Part shown: positions 41,849-52,203 of the stretch, piece by piece
Layout: each line of letters begins with the position of its first letter
Position numbering within the stretch: the first letter of the stretch is position 1
NCBI RefSeq assembly: GCF_000176135.1
Contig: NZ_ACZN01000020.1
Span: 62,001-126,000 of the forward strand
Direction: 5' to 3'
Source: Vibrio coralliilyticus ATCC BAA-450
GTDB taxonomy: Bacteria > Pseudomonadota > Gammaproteobacteria > Enterobacterales > Vibrionaceae
DNA length: 64,000 bases
The notes under the pieces: model-generated
What the model was told of the DNA's origin: nothing
Database searches by the model: none
Seen by the model: only the letters and a program-made list of their open reading frames with translations
Program-made: the position numbers and the translations under genes

Positions 41849-44800
41849 CTAGACCCGATTCAGAATCGCTCTAAGTTTGAGCGGTTTAACTGGCTTAGGA
41901 ATAAAGCTAAATCCGTTAGATTTAATGCCATCCATCATGTCGTTGGTTCGATCAGCACTGATGATCACCCCTTCAAAGCTATCTCCCAAGCGCAGGCGAC
42001 ACTGTTGGAGAACTTCAAGCCCTGTACGGCCGTTATCGAGACGATAGTCGGAGAGAACCACGTCCGGCAGCCACTCTTCGTCTAGACATTTCAGACTAGT
42101 GACAATATCGGTTGCCGTGCGCACGTTACATCCCCAACGCGCAAGCAAGTTTTCCATCCCGACCAAGATTTCTGGCTCATTGTCGACACAGAGTACATTA
42201 AGGTGGCTGAGGTCAGAGACGGCAGCAGAAGGCGCAGCTTGCGGCTGCACTAAAGCTTCTGCACTGCGGTGGAGTGTGATTGAGAATACACTGCCTTTAC
42301 CGGGCCACGAACGCATGGATATTTGATGACCAAGCACGTGGGCGATGCCTTTCGAAATCGCTAAACCAAGCCCAAGCCCCTGATCCGAACGAACCTGACT
42401 GCCGCGGGTAAACTCTTCAAAAATTTCCTGCTGTTTGTCTTCATCGATACCGGTGCCGTTATCCCACACTTCAATCCTCGCCTGTTGACCTACCCGTCTT
42501 ACCCCAAGCACCACCTTGCCTTTGGGATTGTAACGGAAAGCATTGGTTAGGAAGTTCTGCACCACCCTGCGCAGTAGTTTCGGGTCAGATTGAACAATCA
42601 GCTGGCTTGGCACCATCTCAAACTCTATCCCCTGCTGTTTTGCCAACGCACTGAATTCAGCATTTAGATTGGAGAGAACATCATTAATTGCAAAGCTATG
42701 CACATTAATATCAAGCTTGCCAGACTCCAACCGAGAAATATCAAGCAAGTCATCAATCAGATCTTCAGCAGCCTCCAAAGCACTTTCAATATGCTTGGAG
42801 AGACGCTTGGTTTCCTCTTCTTGCGCCACCTCAGACAGTGATGAAGCAAACAAGCGGGCGGCATTGAGTGGCTGCATCAGATCATGACTGACCGCCGCAA
42901 GAAAGCGCGATTTCGACTGAGATTCATGCTCGGAACGTTGAGTGGCAGAGACCAGCTGTTTGTTGAGTTGCTCCAGCTCTTGAGTCCGCTCATGAACCCG
43001 CTCTTCCAAACTTTCGTTAGCATCCTTAAGTGCCTGTTCCGCATCACGGAACACTGTAATGTCCGTAAAACTCATCACAAAGCCGCCACCGGGCATCGGA
43101 TTGCCCTGCACTTCAATAACCCGACCATCAGGCCGAACTCGTGAAGAAGTATGACGGGTGCCTTGTTCAAGGTGATAGATACGGCGACGGACATGGTCTT
43201 CTGGGTCACCGGGGCCACATAGCCCCTGCTCCGCATTGTGACGAATCACATCCGCTATCGGCCTGCCTACCTGAATCAACCCTTGAGGAAATACAAACAG
43301 TTCCAGATATCGTTGGTTCCATGCCACCAGACGAAGCTGCTTATCCACCACCGCAATGCCTTGGCCAATATGCTCAATCGCCCCTTGGAGAAGCCCGCGG
43401 CTAAAGTCATACAACTCAGAGGCTTCATCGACAATGGTCGCGACTTCTTCCAGTTGCATGTTGCGACCTTGTAGGGCAGAGGTCAGGACCAACTTTGCTG
43501 AAGAGGCGCCAAAGACGCCAGCCAACACCCGTTCCGTGTGGCGGATTAAACTGGCGGGTGCTTGCTGATTTGGCAGCATAGTTTCGTGTTGCTGGGCCCA
43601 GTATTGCTCAAACGCAATGCGCACCCTTTGTCGACCAACAAATCGCGCAGCTAGCATTTCCAGCTCTCCCACCGTCACGCGGCTTTGGTAGAGGCTGATG
43701 TTCTCACTTTCTGGCATTGGCGTACCGACAAAAGACGCCGACTGCAAACGCTCACTCAGACTTGAACGCGTCATTAACGAAACTACTACATAGCACAGCG
43801 CGTTGATCGTCACGCTGAGGACAATTCCCCAGTCAGAACCTTTGATGCCTACAGCCTGTAAAGCCTCTGGCGGTGTCACTAGCCACAGAAGGAAATTACT
43901 GTTGGCATCGCCGGCCAGCATATCGGTCTGACTCATTAGGGTAATAAGCCACAAGCCAAAGCCAAACGCGAGGCCAACATAGACACCTTTTCGGTTGCCA
44001 TTTCGCCAGTACATTCCGCCCAGAAGAGCAGGTGCAAACTGAGTAATAGCCGCAAATGAAAGAAAGCCAATTGCCGATAGAGAGTGGATGTTGCCTAATG
44101 CCTGATAGAAACCCCATGCCCCAAGTAACAGCAGCAAAATTAAGCCACGTCGAATAACCAGTAATAAGCCTGAAAAGTGGCGATGATTTCGCTGAGCAAG
44201 CTTCATCCGGCGCAGCAACAGCGGCATCACCAGATCGTTCGACACCATGATGGCTAACGCAATAGTCGAGACAATAACCATTCCGCTAGCGGCAGACGTG
44301 CCACCGAGAAAAGCCAGCAAAGCAATATCCTGAGCACCTACGGCCATCGGTAAGCTGATCACATACGTATCCGGGCTCGCACTACTCAGCAGCCCCTGCC
44401 CTACCCAAGCAATAGGCAAAACAAAGATGCCCATCAGCACCAGATAAACAGGGAATAACCAGCGCGCCGTATGCAAGTCCTGTGCGCGCTCGTTTTCCAC
44501 TACCATGGTATGGAACTGACGCGGCAGACAAACAATCGCCATCATGGTCAGCACAGTGTGAATTAATAATGTCGGTAGGTTTGGTGATTGATAGGTGTCA
44601 GAGGCAATCGACATCAGCTCAATGTCGCTGCGATTGAGCGCCAGATAGAGGATGAAACACCCAACGGCGAGGAATGCCACCAGCTTGACGATCGACTCAA
44701 ATGCGATCGCCATCATCATTCCACGATGGTGCTCTGTGTTGTCGATGTGGCGCGTACCGAACAACATGGTAAATATCGCCAATGCACCAACCACAAACCA

Positions 44801-45277
44801 AGATACATCCATGCCCCGAGCGTTAAATGCTTCCGGTAATTCCGGAGAGACGATCTCCAACCCCATGGTAATACCACGCAGCTGTAAGGCGATGTAGGGC
44901 AAGATCCCCGCCACGGCAATCAGAGTGACGGCGACGGCTAAGCCTTGAGATTTACCATAGCGAGCAGCGATAAAGTCGGCAATCGACGTAATGTGTTCGC
45001 GCTTAGCGGTAATGATCAAGCGAGCTAGTACTCGCCATCCAAGGGTGAACACCAAGATAGGTGCAATGTAAATCGGGAGGAATGACCACGGATTGTTACT
45101 GGCCTGCCCCACCGTGCCATAGAAGGTCCACGACGTACAGTAGACCGCAATCGACAAACTGTAGATCCACGGCCGCCAGCGAGCTAGCCAACGATGCTGC
45201 TTATCGCCATACCAAGCAATGAGAAAGAGGAGTCCGAGGTACATCAGTGATACGGTGATCACTAGCCAGCCTTGCAT
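41849..45277 (-). CDS. crbS: transporter-kinase CrbS: SLC5-type permease fused to hybrid histidine kinase
   Basis: 1142 residues. Residues about 1-500 form a 13-segment sodium/solute-symporter domain (YSLSIAVYCTSWTFYGTVGQ). A linker and PAS domain lie at about 630-760 (GIAVVDKQLRLVAWNQRYLE), then a coiled coil and HisKA with His798 in FLAAVSHDLMQPLNAA. HATPase motifs follow: NAFRYN, DNGTGID, GLGLGLAIS, GKGSVF. A C-terminal receiver has the acceptor Asp1077 in LSDYRLDNGRTG. In V. cholerae CrbS acts with CrbR to induce acs and drive acetate consumption. Monocistronic, leftward. Confidence 0.93.
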   Translation of the reverse strand: MQGWLVITVSLMYLGLLFLIAWYGDKQHRWLARWRPWIYSLSIAVYCTSWTFYGTVGQASNNPWSFLPIYIAPILVFTLGWRVLARLIITAKREHITSIADFIAARYGKSQGLAVAVTLIAVAGILPYIALQLRGITMGLEIVSPELPEAFNARGMDVSWFVVGALAIFTMLFGTRHIDNTEHHRGMMMAIAFESIVKLVAFLAVGCFILYLALNRSDIELMSIASDTYQSPNLPTLLIHTVLTMMAIVCLPRQFHTMVVENERAQDLHTARWLFPVYLVLMGIFVLPIAWVGQGLLSSASPDTYVISLPMAVGAQDIALLAFLGGTSAASGMVIVSTIALAIMVSNDLVMPLLLRRMKLAQRNHRHFSGLLLVIRRGLILLLLLGAWGFYQALGNIHSLSAIGFLSFAAITQFAPALLGGMYWRNGNRKGVYVGLAFGFGLWLITLMSQTDMLAGDANSNFLLWLVTPPEALQAVGIKGSDWGIVLSVTINALCYVVVSLMTRSSLSERLQSASFVGTPMPESENISLYQSRVTVGELEMLAARFVGRQRVRIAFEQYWAQQHETMLPNQQAPASLIRHTERVLAGVFGASSAKLVLTSALQGRNMQLEEVATIVDEASELYDFSRGLLQGAIEHIGQGIAVVDKQLRLVAWNQRYLELFVFPQGLIQVGRPIADVIRHNAEQGLCGPGDPEDHVRRRIYHLEQGTRHTSSRVRPDGRVIEVQGNPMPGGGFVMSFTDITVFRDAEQALKDANESLEERVHERTQELEQLNKQLVSATQRSEHESQSKSRFLAAVSHDLMQPLNAARLFASSLSEVAQEEETKRLSKHIESALEAAEDLIDDLLDISRLESGKLDINVHSFAINDVLSNLNAEFSALAKQQGIEFEMVPSQLIVQSDPKLLRRVVQNFLTNAFRYNPKGKVVLGVRRVGQQARIEVWDNGTGIDEDKQQEIFEEFTRGSQVRSDQGLGLGLAISKGIAHVLGHQISMRSWPGKGSVFSITLHRSAEALVQPQAAPSAAVSDLSHLNVLCVDNEPEILVGMENLLARWGCNVRTATDIVTSLKCLDEEWLPDVVLSDYRLDNGRTGLEVLQQCRLRLGDSFEGVIISADRTNDMMDGIKSNGFSFIPKPVKPLKLRAILNRV

Positions 45278-45324
45278 CTGATTTCCTTATCGAATTGAAT
45301 TCCGCAGCTTTGTTTATACAAACA

Positions 45325-45352
45325 AAAACCTCTCCATACTGGAGAGGTTTCA
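45325..45352 (-). terminator. terminator after the MFS transporter gene
   Basis: AAACCTCTCC / GGAGAGGTTT stem with an ATACT loop. The minus strand continues with a U-rich run. Confidence 0.88.
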
Positions 45353-45390
45353 TTTAACTAAGGAAGCGAATCGAACTCAAACAGTTCCGC

Positions 45391-46566
45391 TTAATTCTGT
45401 GCTTTAACGTCGATAACCGAGGTACGTTCGCGTTTTGGTTCAACACGAATAAACAGGGCCAGAATACCCATCACCGCCATCGCCCAAAACACGTTCGCGC
45501 CCCAATTCTCATACCCCCAACCACTCAAAGCGGTCATCAGAGCGATGAATGCACCGAGCGGAATCGCATTGTACAGTGCTTGCAGGGCGACCATTTTTCT
45601 TGGCTCCGAGTGCTGGATGTATTGAATAGCAGCAATGTGTGCGACGGCAAACGTCACACCGTGGAGTAATTGGATTAAGACAAGCCCAATCAGAACCGTG
45701 GTCGAAGCGGTCAACCCCCAGCGAACCACGACTCCAATAGCAGCGACTAAAAACAGTGCACGTAGCGACCAGCCGGCAAACAGGCGTTTACTCAAGGCGA
45801 AAATTGCCACTTCCGCCACCACGCCTAAGCTCCATAAATAGCCGATTATATCTTCAGAATGCCCGGCTTCTTTCCAGTATATTGAGCTAAAACTGTAGTA
45901 AGCGGCATGACTGCCCTGAATCAAAGCCGCCAGAGCGAGGAACTTCAAGACGGAAGACTCCTTTAGTAGCTCGGTCAGTTTCGGTCTTTCTGCCTGCTCT
46001 TCTTCCGTCGTGACAGGCATCGGATTGGTGTTGCGCATCCCAACTAAAATGGCAAAAAATACCCCCGCTAGCGCGGTATACAAAATCATATCAGTGCCGA
46101 ATTTGGCCACCAGATAGCCGACCACCGTAGAACCTGCAATAAAGGCCACAGATCCCCACAGTCGAGCACGCCCATAGTCGAGCATCTTCAGCCGCGCATA
46201 GTAGTTCGCCATCGCATCAGACAGCGGCACAATCGGCCCGCAGCAAAGGTTAAACAGCACAGTTGCACCTGCCATCAACCAAAAACTACCGCCCGTAAAG
46301 AAGTGAAAACCGATAAAAATTAGGGCTGCAATGCTCAACCAGCGCAGCGCGGGCATCAGGTGCTCAACTATATGGATACGCGGCGTTAGTACCATATTGG
46401 CGACACAACGAGTCGCAAAACCAATTCCAACTAATAAGCCGATATCTGTAGCTGAAACACCCTGTTCCTCAAACCACAACGCCCAGAATGGCAGATAGAC
46501 ACCATAGGCAAAAAAGAATCCGACAAAGTATTGAGATATCCAGCCATAGGGAGACGGATTGAGCAT
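45391..46566 (-). CDS. MFS transporter, HcaT-like (3-phenylpropionate permease family)
   Basis: 391 residues with 12 membrane segments: YFVGFFFAYGVYLPFWALWF at the start, FATRCVANMVLTPRIH, a central linker with KLTELLKESS, HAAYYSFSSIYWKEAGHSED, and HGVTFAVAHIAAIQYIQHSE. This is the HcaT/LacY-related family. The real substrate in vibrios is not known. It is divergent from the DUF294 gene with a 195-bp shared promoter region. Confidence 0.88.
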   Translation of the reverse strand: MLNPSPYGWISQYFVGFFFAYGVYLPFWALWFEEQGVSATDIGLLVGIGFATRCVANMVLTPRIHIVEHLMPALRWLSIAALIFIGFHFFTGGSFWLMAGATVLFNLCCGPIVPLSDAMANYYARLKMLDYGRARLWGSVAFIAGSTVVGYLVAKFGTDMILYTALAGVFFAILVGMRNTNPMPVTTEEEQAERPKLTELLKESSVLKFLALAALIQGSHAAYYSFSSIYWKEAGHSEDIIGYLWSLGVVAEVAIFALSKRLFAGWSLRALFLVAAIGVVVRWGLTASTTVLIGLVLIQLLHGVTFAVAHIAAIQYIQHSEPRKMVALQALYNAIPLGAFIALMTALSGWGYENWGANVFWAMAVMGILALFIRVEPKRERTSVIDVKAQN

Positions 46567-46761
46567 TTTGACCTCTGAATGCGATATGAGAGCGGATGCC
46601 GCATTATCTCTGCTTACTTGCTGAATAAAAAGGGAAGATTACTCACCAATCTGTTTCCGCACAGCCATCCTAAATTAGAGTAATTCGACCAAAGTCGTCT
46701 GGCACTTAAAAGGAAACTTGTCACACTTAAAACATGGTTTCTTTTCTCACGCGGATCCGGT

Positions 46762-48588
46762 ATGCCAGATAAATTCAACATGCACTCTCCACCGTTTGAT
46801 CGTCTCGACGAAAGACAGCAGAACAAGCTACGTGCTTCGCTGGATGTGGCGTACTACCGAGATAAAGAAGTTTTGCTGGCAACCGATGGGGACAGCCAGC
46901 ACCTGCATATTCTGATTAAAGGCGCTGTTGAGGAGCGCAGTGCTAATGGAGAGGAAGTATTCGCCCATTACGCCAATGATGACTTGTTTGATGTACGCGC
47001 GCTGTTTGAAGGTAAAGTCCGCCACCACTACGTCGCGCTGGAAGATACACTCACGTATCTGCTGCCTAAAGCGGTCTTTCTTGAGCTATACAACGAAAAT
47101 GGCCAGTTTGCGGCCTATTTCGATAACAATCTCGCCAAGCGACAGCAGTTGATTGAAGCTGCCCAGCAGCAACAGAATCTGGCCGAGTTTATTCTCACTA
47201 AAGTTGACCGTGATATCTATCACCCTCCGATGATTCTTAACCCTGAGCAACCGCTTAATGAGGTCACTCAGGTCTTAAAACAAAATGGGATTGATGCCGC
47301 TTTGGTCAGGCTCCATGATGACGATCCACGCTTGACCAACAACCCAAATCAGCTGCCTTTCGCTATCGTCACCCGAACCAACATGCTGCATGCCGTAATG
47401 CTTGACGGTCATCCGCTGGATACTCAAATCAGCGCGATTGCTACCTTTCCGGTGGTTCATGTCGACGATGGCGATTTTCTGTTTAACGCGATGATAAAGA
47501 TGACCCGTCAGCGTCTGAAACGGGTCATGGTGGCGGACGGTAAAGAAGCAGTCGGTATGCTGGATATGACCCAGATTCTCAGTGCCTTTTCGACCCATTC
47601 TCATGTATTAACCTTGAGCATAGCCCGCGCTTCCAGCATCGAAGAACTGGCATTAGCATCCAATCGCCAGCGTCAGTTAGTCGATAGCCTGCTAGGAAAC
47701 GGCATTCGTACACGCTTTATCATGGAGCTGATTTCAGCAGTCAACGAGCAAATTATCGAAAAAGCGTTTGAGCTGATTGTTCCTCCTGCCCTTCACGATC
47801 ATTGCTGTCTGATCGTTTTAGGCTCAGAAGGGCGCGGGGAACAGATCTTAAAAACCGACCAAGACAATGCATTGATTATCAGAGACGGATTGGACTGGCC
47901 TCAGTGCGACACAGTTATGGCTCAACTGACCCACACTTTACAACAACTAGGCTACCCACTTTGCCCGGGTAACGTGATGGTCAACAATCCGAAATGGGTA
48001 AAAAGTCAGAGTAACTGGCAGACAACATTAACACGCTGGTCTAAACCTTCTTCTGCCGAGCACGTCATGGATCTGGCTATTTTCACCGATGCCCACGCGG
48101 TCGCGGGCAACAAGACCTTACTCACTCCTGTGCGACAACACCTCAAAGGGCTGATGCTGAATAATATGCTGGCGCTACAGGACTTCACTCGACCCGCCTT
48201 GCAGTTCTCTCTGCCACTGACTCTGTTTGGCAACGTCAAATCGGATAAACAAGGAGTCGATCTGAAAAGTGGCGGTATCTTCCCAATCGTTCACGGGATT
48301 CGTACCCTAGCACTGGAATATGGCTTAGAGGAAAACAACACCTTTGACCGGATTGAAGCGTTGCGTAACAAGCGCATCTTAGAGCCAGAAACCGCGGACA
48401 ACCTCAATGAGGCATTGAAACTGTTCTTTAAACTCCGTCTTAGCCAACAGGTCGCGAATCAACATAGTCACAACCGCATCAACCTCAAACTGCTCGAACG
48501 CACGGAACGTGACTTACTGCGACACAGCCTGCATGTGGTCAAAAAATTCAAACAGTTCCTTGGCTACCACTATCAAATTCGGGACTAA
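46762..48588 (+). CDS. cNMP-binding/CBS/DUF294 nucleotidyltransferase-like protein
   Basis: 608 residues. An N-terminal cyclic-nucleotide-like domain lies at about 8-130. A CBS pair follows at about 160-280. The DUF294 nucleotidyltransferase-like domain has the GSEGRGEQ..KTDQDNALI metal site at about 345-375, and DUF294_C spans about 450-600. Proteins of this layout, next to a DnaQ-type exonuclease and acs, are common in Vibrio and Pseudomonas and are suspected second-messenger-linked regulators. Its stop overlaps the exonuclease start (TAATG). Confidence 0.9.
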   Translation: MPDKFNMHSPPFDRLDERQQNKLRASLDVAYYRDKEVLLATDGDSQHLHILIKGAVEERSANGEEVFAHYANDDLFDVRALFEGKVRHHYVALEDTLTYLLPKAVFLELYNENGQFAAYFDNNLAKRQQLIEAAQQQQNLAEFILTKVDRDIYHPPMILNPEQPLNEVTQVLKQNGIDAALVRLHDDDPRLTNNPNQLPFAIVTRTNMLHAVMLDGHPLDTQISAIATFPVVHVDDGDFLFNAMIKMTRQRLKRVMVADGKEAVGMLDMTQILSAFSTHSHVLTLSIARASSIEELALASNRQRQLVDSLLGNGIRTRFIMELISAVNEQIIEKAFELIVPPALHDHCCLIVLGSEGRGEQILKTDQDNALIIRDGLDWPQCDTVMAQLTHTLQQLGYPLCPGNVMVNNPKWVKSQSNWQTTLTRWSKPSSAEHVMDLAIFTDAHAVAGNKTLLTPVRQHLKGLMLNNMLALQDFTRPALQFSLPLTLFGNVKSDKQGVDLKSGGIFPIVHGIRTLALEYGLEENNTFDRIEALRNKRILEPETADNLNEALKLFFKLRLSQQVANQHSHNRINLKLLERTERDLLRHSLHVVKKFKQFLGYHYQIRD

Positions 48589-49223
48589 TGATGAACTGGA
48601 TTCAGCGCCGTTACTGGTATCACAAATTGAAGGGCTCTCCTTATCAGCCCCTGTTTGCCTCAGTCCAAAAAGGTGAGTATGTCTCGCTCGACTGTGAAAC
48701 CACCAGCTTAGATCCAAAGCGCGCCGAACTGGTCACCATCGCAGCGACCAAAATCATCGACAACCGCATCATCACCAGCCAACCTTTCGAAGTGAGATTA
48801 AGAGCTCCCCAATCGCTGGATTCTAATTCGGTCAAGATCCATCAGATTCGCCATTCAGATCTGGCCGATGGTATCGATGAAAAACAGGCATTGACACAGT
48901 TACTGGCTTTTGTCGGCAATCGGCCACTGGTGGGATACCACATTCGCTACGACAAGAAGATTCTTGATCTGGCGTGTAAACGTCATCTGGGATTTCCTCT
49001 CCCCAACCCCTTGATTGAAGTCAGCCAGATTTACCACGACAAACTGGAGAAACACTTACCCAACGCCTATTTCGATCTGAGTCTGGAAGCCATTTGCAAA
49101 CATCTCGATTTACCGATGCAGAGTAAGCACGACGCTTTGCAAGATGCCATCTCAGCGGCGCTGGTATTTGTTCGCCTGACCAAAGGAGACTTACCGAGCT
49201 TAAGTCTGCCCTATACCCGCTAA
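48588..49223 (+). CDS. DnaQ-like 3'-5' exonuclease
   Basis: 211 residues; the start ATG overlaps the upstream stop, and a second ATG follows directly. DEDDh-type motifs: VSLDCETTSLD (Exo I), VGYHIRYDKKILD (Exo II) and KHDALQDAISAAL (Exo III with the His). Related to the DNA polymerase III epsilon proofreading domain but lacking its C-terminal alpha-binding part. Translational coupling with the DUF294 protein suggests a joint role. Confidence 0.92.
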   Translation: MMNWIQRRYWYHKLKGSPYQPLFASVQKGEYVSLDCETTSLDPKRAELVTIAATKIIDNRIITSQPFEVRLRAPQSLDSNSVKIHQIRHSDLADGIDEKQALTQLLAFVGNRPLVGYHIRYDKKILDLACKRHLGFPLPNPLIEVSQIYHDKLEKHLPNAYFDLSLEAICKHLDLPMQSKHDALQDAISAALVFVRLTKGDLPSLSLPYTR

Positions 49224-49425
49224 CGGATTCCTACGATCCAACTCTCAAAATCAAACATAGCTTCCTCAATACTAAGCAGAATCAGGCCTCTCATCCTAAA
49301 GTCTAATTGTCGAATTACGCTCGGTGCTAGAAAGTTACGGATATAGGGAATTTCGACAAACGTGGAAAACGTTTTAAACGAACACTTGCTCAATTCGTTC
49401 TGAATTAAGCCCAAGGAGAAAAGCA

Positions 49426-51378
49426 ATGAGTGAAGCCCATATTTATCCGGTAAAAGAAAATATCAAAACAAATACCCATGCGGATAATGATACCTACCTC
49501 GCCATGTACCAACAGTCTGTCTCTGACCCAGAAGGATTCTGGACTGAGCACGGTAAGATTGTTGATTGGATCAAACCCTTCACCAAAGTTAAAAACACTT
49601 CATTTGACACAGGCCATGTCGATATTCGCTGGTTTGAAGATGGTACGCTCAACGTATCTGCAAACTGTATTGACCGCCACCTAGCTGAGCGCGGTGACGA
49701 CGTGGCAATCATCTGGGAAGGTGACGACCCAGCAGACGATAAAACACTGACGTTCAACGAACTGCATAAAGAAGTGTGCCGTTTCTCTAATGCTCTAAAA
49801 GAGCAAGGTGTACGTAAAGGCGACGTCGTGTGTCTTTACATGCCAATGGTACCTGAAGCGGCTGTTGCTATGCTGGCTTGTACTCGTATCGGTGCAGTCC
49901 ACACGGTTGTTTTCGGTGGCTTCTCTCCAGAAGCACTATCAGGACGTATCATTGACTCAGATGCCAAAGTCGTTGTCACAGCCGATGAAGGTGTGCGCGG
50001 TGGTCGAGCGGTTCCGCTGAAAAAGAACGTCGATGAAGCATTGACCAACCCAGAAGTAAAAACAATCGATAAAGTACTAGTGCTGAAGCGCACTGGTGGT
50101 GATATTGACTGGCATGAGCATCGCGATGTTTGGTGGCATGAAGCAACGGCCTCTGTTTCAGATGATTGCCCACCAGAAGAAATGAAAGCGGAAGACCCAC
50201 TCTTCATCCTCTACACATCAGGTTCAACCGGTAAACCTAAAGGTGTCCTTCACACCACAGGCGGTTACCTCGTTTACGCCACCATGACTTTCAAATATGT
50301 CTTCGACTACCAGCCAGGTGAAACCTTCTGGTGTACCGCTGACGTAGGTTGGATTACAGGTCACACTTACCTTATCTACGGCCCTCTAGCTAATGGTGCT
50401 AAAACCATCCTGTTCGAAGGTGTGCCGAACTACCCGAACACCAACCGCATGAGTGAAGTTGTTGATAAACACCAAGTCAATATTCTTTACACTGCACCAA
50501 CGGCTATTCGTGCGTTAATGGCAAAAGGCAATGAAGCAGTAGATGGCACTACTCGTGACAGCCTGCGTATTATGGGCTCAGTAGGTGAACCAATTAACCC
50601 TGAAGCATGGGAGTGGTACTACAAGACGATTGGTAATGAGAAATCTCCGATTGTCGATACTTGGTGGCAAACCGAAACCGGTGGCATCCTTATAACTCCA
50701 CTACCAGGTGCTACGGCACTAAAACCTGGCTCTGCAACTCGTCCATTCTTTGGCGTACAGCCTGCGTTAGTCGATAACATGGGTAACATCATTGAAGAAA
50801 CCGCAGCTGAAGGCAACTTGGTGATCCTTGATTCATGGCCAGGTCAAATGCGTACTGTTTATGGCGACCATGAGCGCTTTGAGCAAACGTACTTCTCTAC
50901 GTTCAAAGGCATGTACTTCACCAGTGACGGTGCCCGTCGTGACGAAGACGGCTACTACTGGATCACAGGCCGTGTTGATGACGTACTCAACGTCTCAGGC
51001 CACCGTATGGGTACCGCAGAGATTGAATCGGCTTTAGTTGCCCACGATAAGATTGCAGAAGCGGCAATTGTTGGTATCCCGCATGACATCAAAGGTCAGG
51101 CCATTTACGCTTACGTTACGCTTAACGATGGTGAGTTCCCATCAGCAGAGCTGCACAAAGAAGTGAAGGACTGGGTACGTAAAGAGATTGGCCCAATAGC
51201 CACGCCAGACGTACTGCACTGGACAGATTCTCTACCGAAAACTCGCTCCGGTAAGATCATGCGTCGTATCCTACGCAAGATAGCCACTGGTGATACCAGC
51301 AACTTAGGCGACACCTCAACACTGGCCGATCCAAGCGTTGTTGATAAGTTAATCGCCGAAAAAGCCGAACTTGCATAG
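49426..51378 (+). CDS. acs: acetyl-CoA synthetase (AMP-forming)
   Basis: Activates acetate to acetyl-CoA through acetyl-AMP. The 650 residues are full length. Adenylate-forming motifs are present: YTSGSTGKPKGVLHTTGGY, the DTWWQTETG region, and the C-terminal domain with Lys610 in TRSGKIMRR, the lysine reversibly acetylated in this family. AAGGAG precedes the ATG. Own promoter region of 202 bp, the expected target of CrbR. Ends at a strong terminator. Confidence 0.97.
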   Translation: MSEAHIYPVKENIKTNTHADNDTYLAMYQQSVSDPEGFWTEHGKIVDWIKPFTKVKNTSFDTGHVDIRWFEDGTLNVSANCIDRHLAERGDDVAIIWEGDDPADDKTLTFNELHKEVCRFSNALKEQGVRKGDVVCLYMPMVPEAAVAMLACTRIGAVHTVVFGGFSPEALSGRIIDSDAKVVVTADEGVRGGRAVPLKKNVDEALTNPEVKTIDKVLVLKRTGGDIDWHEHRDVWWHEATASVSDDCPPEEMKAEDPLFILYTSGSTGKPKGVLHTTGGYLVYATMTFKYVFDYQPGETFWCTADVGWITGHTYLIYGPLANGAKTILFEGVPNYPNTNRMSEVVDKHQVNILYTAPTAIRALMAKGNEAVDGTTRDSLRIMGSVGEPINPEAWEWYYKTIGNEKSPIVDTWWQTETGGILITPLPGATALKPGSATRPFFGVQPALVDNMGNIIEETAAEGNLVILDSWPGQMRTVYGDHERFEQTYFSTFKGMYFTSDGARRDEDGYYWITGRVDDVLNVSGHRMGTAEIESALVAHDKIAEAAIVGIPHDIKGQAIYAYVTLNDGEFPSAELHKEVKDWVRKEIGPIATPDVLHWTDSLPKTRSGKIMRRILRKIATGDTSNLGDTSTLADPSVVDKLIAEKAELA

Positions 51379-51396
51379 AAATAGCAAAACAAGACC

Positions 51397-51427
51397 AAGC
51401 CGCCACATTTGTGGCGGCTTTTTTATT
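51397..51427 (+). terminator. acs terminator
   Basis: AAGCCGCCAC ATTT GTGGCGGCTT followed by a T-run. Confidence 0.93.
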
Positions 51428-51671
51428 TGTTGGAACATATCTAGCGAGCTGAAGTCCAAGACAAAGCAGTCAAATTTGTTACCTTGGTAGCAGTTTTTCA
51501 TCTCAGAAACGGGAGATTAGACCAGTAAATTGCTGCTAAATGCGCTGAATTGGCTATAATCTGGGTCTATTTTAAAGATCCAGCGTAAAATTTGACAATA
51601 CAATCACGCTGAATCGGAAATATTATGGGAAGATTCCAGTTCATATCATGAAGTAGGAAGATGGCAGCACA

Positions 51672-52121
51672 ATGACAGCTAAATCACGCATTCTTGTCTT
51701 AAATGGTCCAAATTTAAATCTGTTGGGTCTACGCGAACCGGGTCACTATGGTTCTCAAACCCTACCACAGATTATCGACACTTTAACCGAGCAAGCCCAC
51801 AAAGCTGGTGTTGAACTAGAGCATCTGCAATCAAATCGCGAATATGAACTGATTGAGAAAATCCACGAATCTTTTGGCAAAGTTGATTTCATTATCATCA
51901 ACCCAGCAGCCTTCACACATACTAGTGTTGCTCTGCGAGACGCCCTGCTCGGCGTTTCTATCCCATTTATTGAAGTACATTTATCCAACGTGCACGCACG
52001 CGAGCCTTTCCGCCATCACTCTTATCTCTCAGATAAGGCACAAGGTGTGATTTGCGGCCTAGGTGCACAAGGTTATGAATTCGCTTTGTCTGCTGCCGTA
52101 AACACATTGCAGGCACAGTAG
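51672..52121 (+). CDS. aroQ: 3-dehydroquinate dehydratase, type II
   Basis: Third step of the shikimate pathway. 149 residues with family motifs LVLNGPNLNLLGLREP, SNREYELIEKIHE (catalytic Arg/Tyr loop nearby), IINPAAFTHTSVALRDAL and PFIEVHLSNVHAREPFRHHS (catalytic His). Placed ahead of accBC, as in many gammaproteobacteria. Confidence 0.97.
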   Translation: MTAKSRILVLNGPNLNLLGLREPGHYGSQTLPQIIDTLTEQAHKAGVELEHLQSNREYELIEKIHESFGKVDFIIINPAAFTHTSVALRDALLGVSIPFIEVHLSNVHAREPFRHHSYLSDKAQGVICGLGAQGYEFALSAAVNTLQAQ

Positions 52122-52203
52122 CTTAATTACTATCACAGTAAATGAACACACTCTGCAGCTCACAGAGAGCTGTCTTATTCACAAGATAAAAGAGAAAGAA
52201 AAA

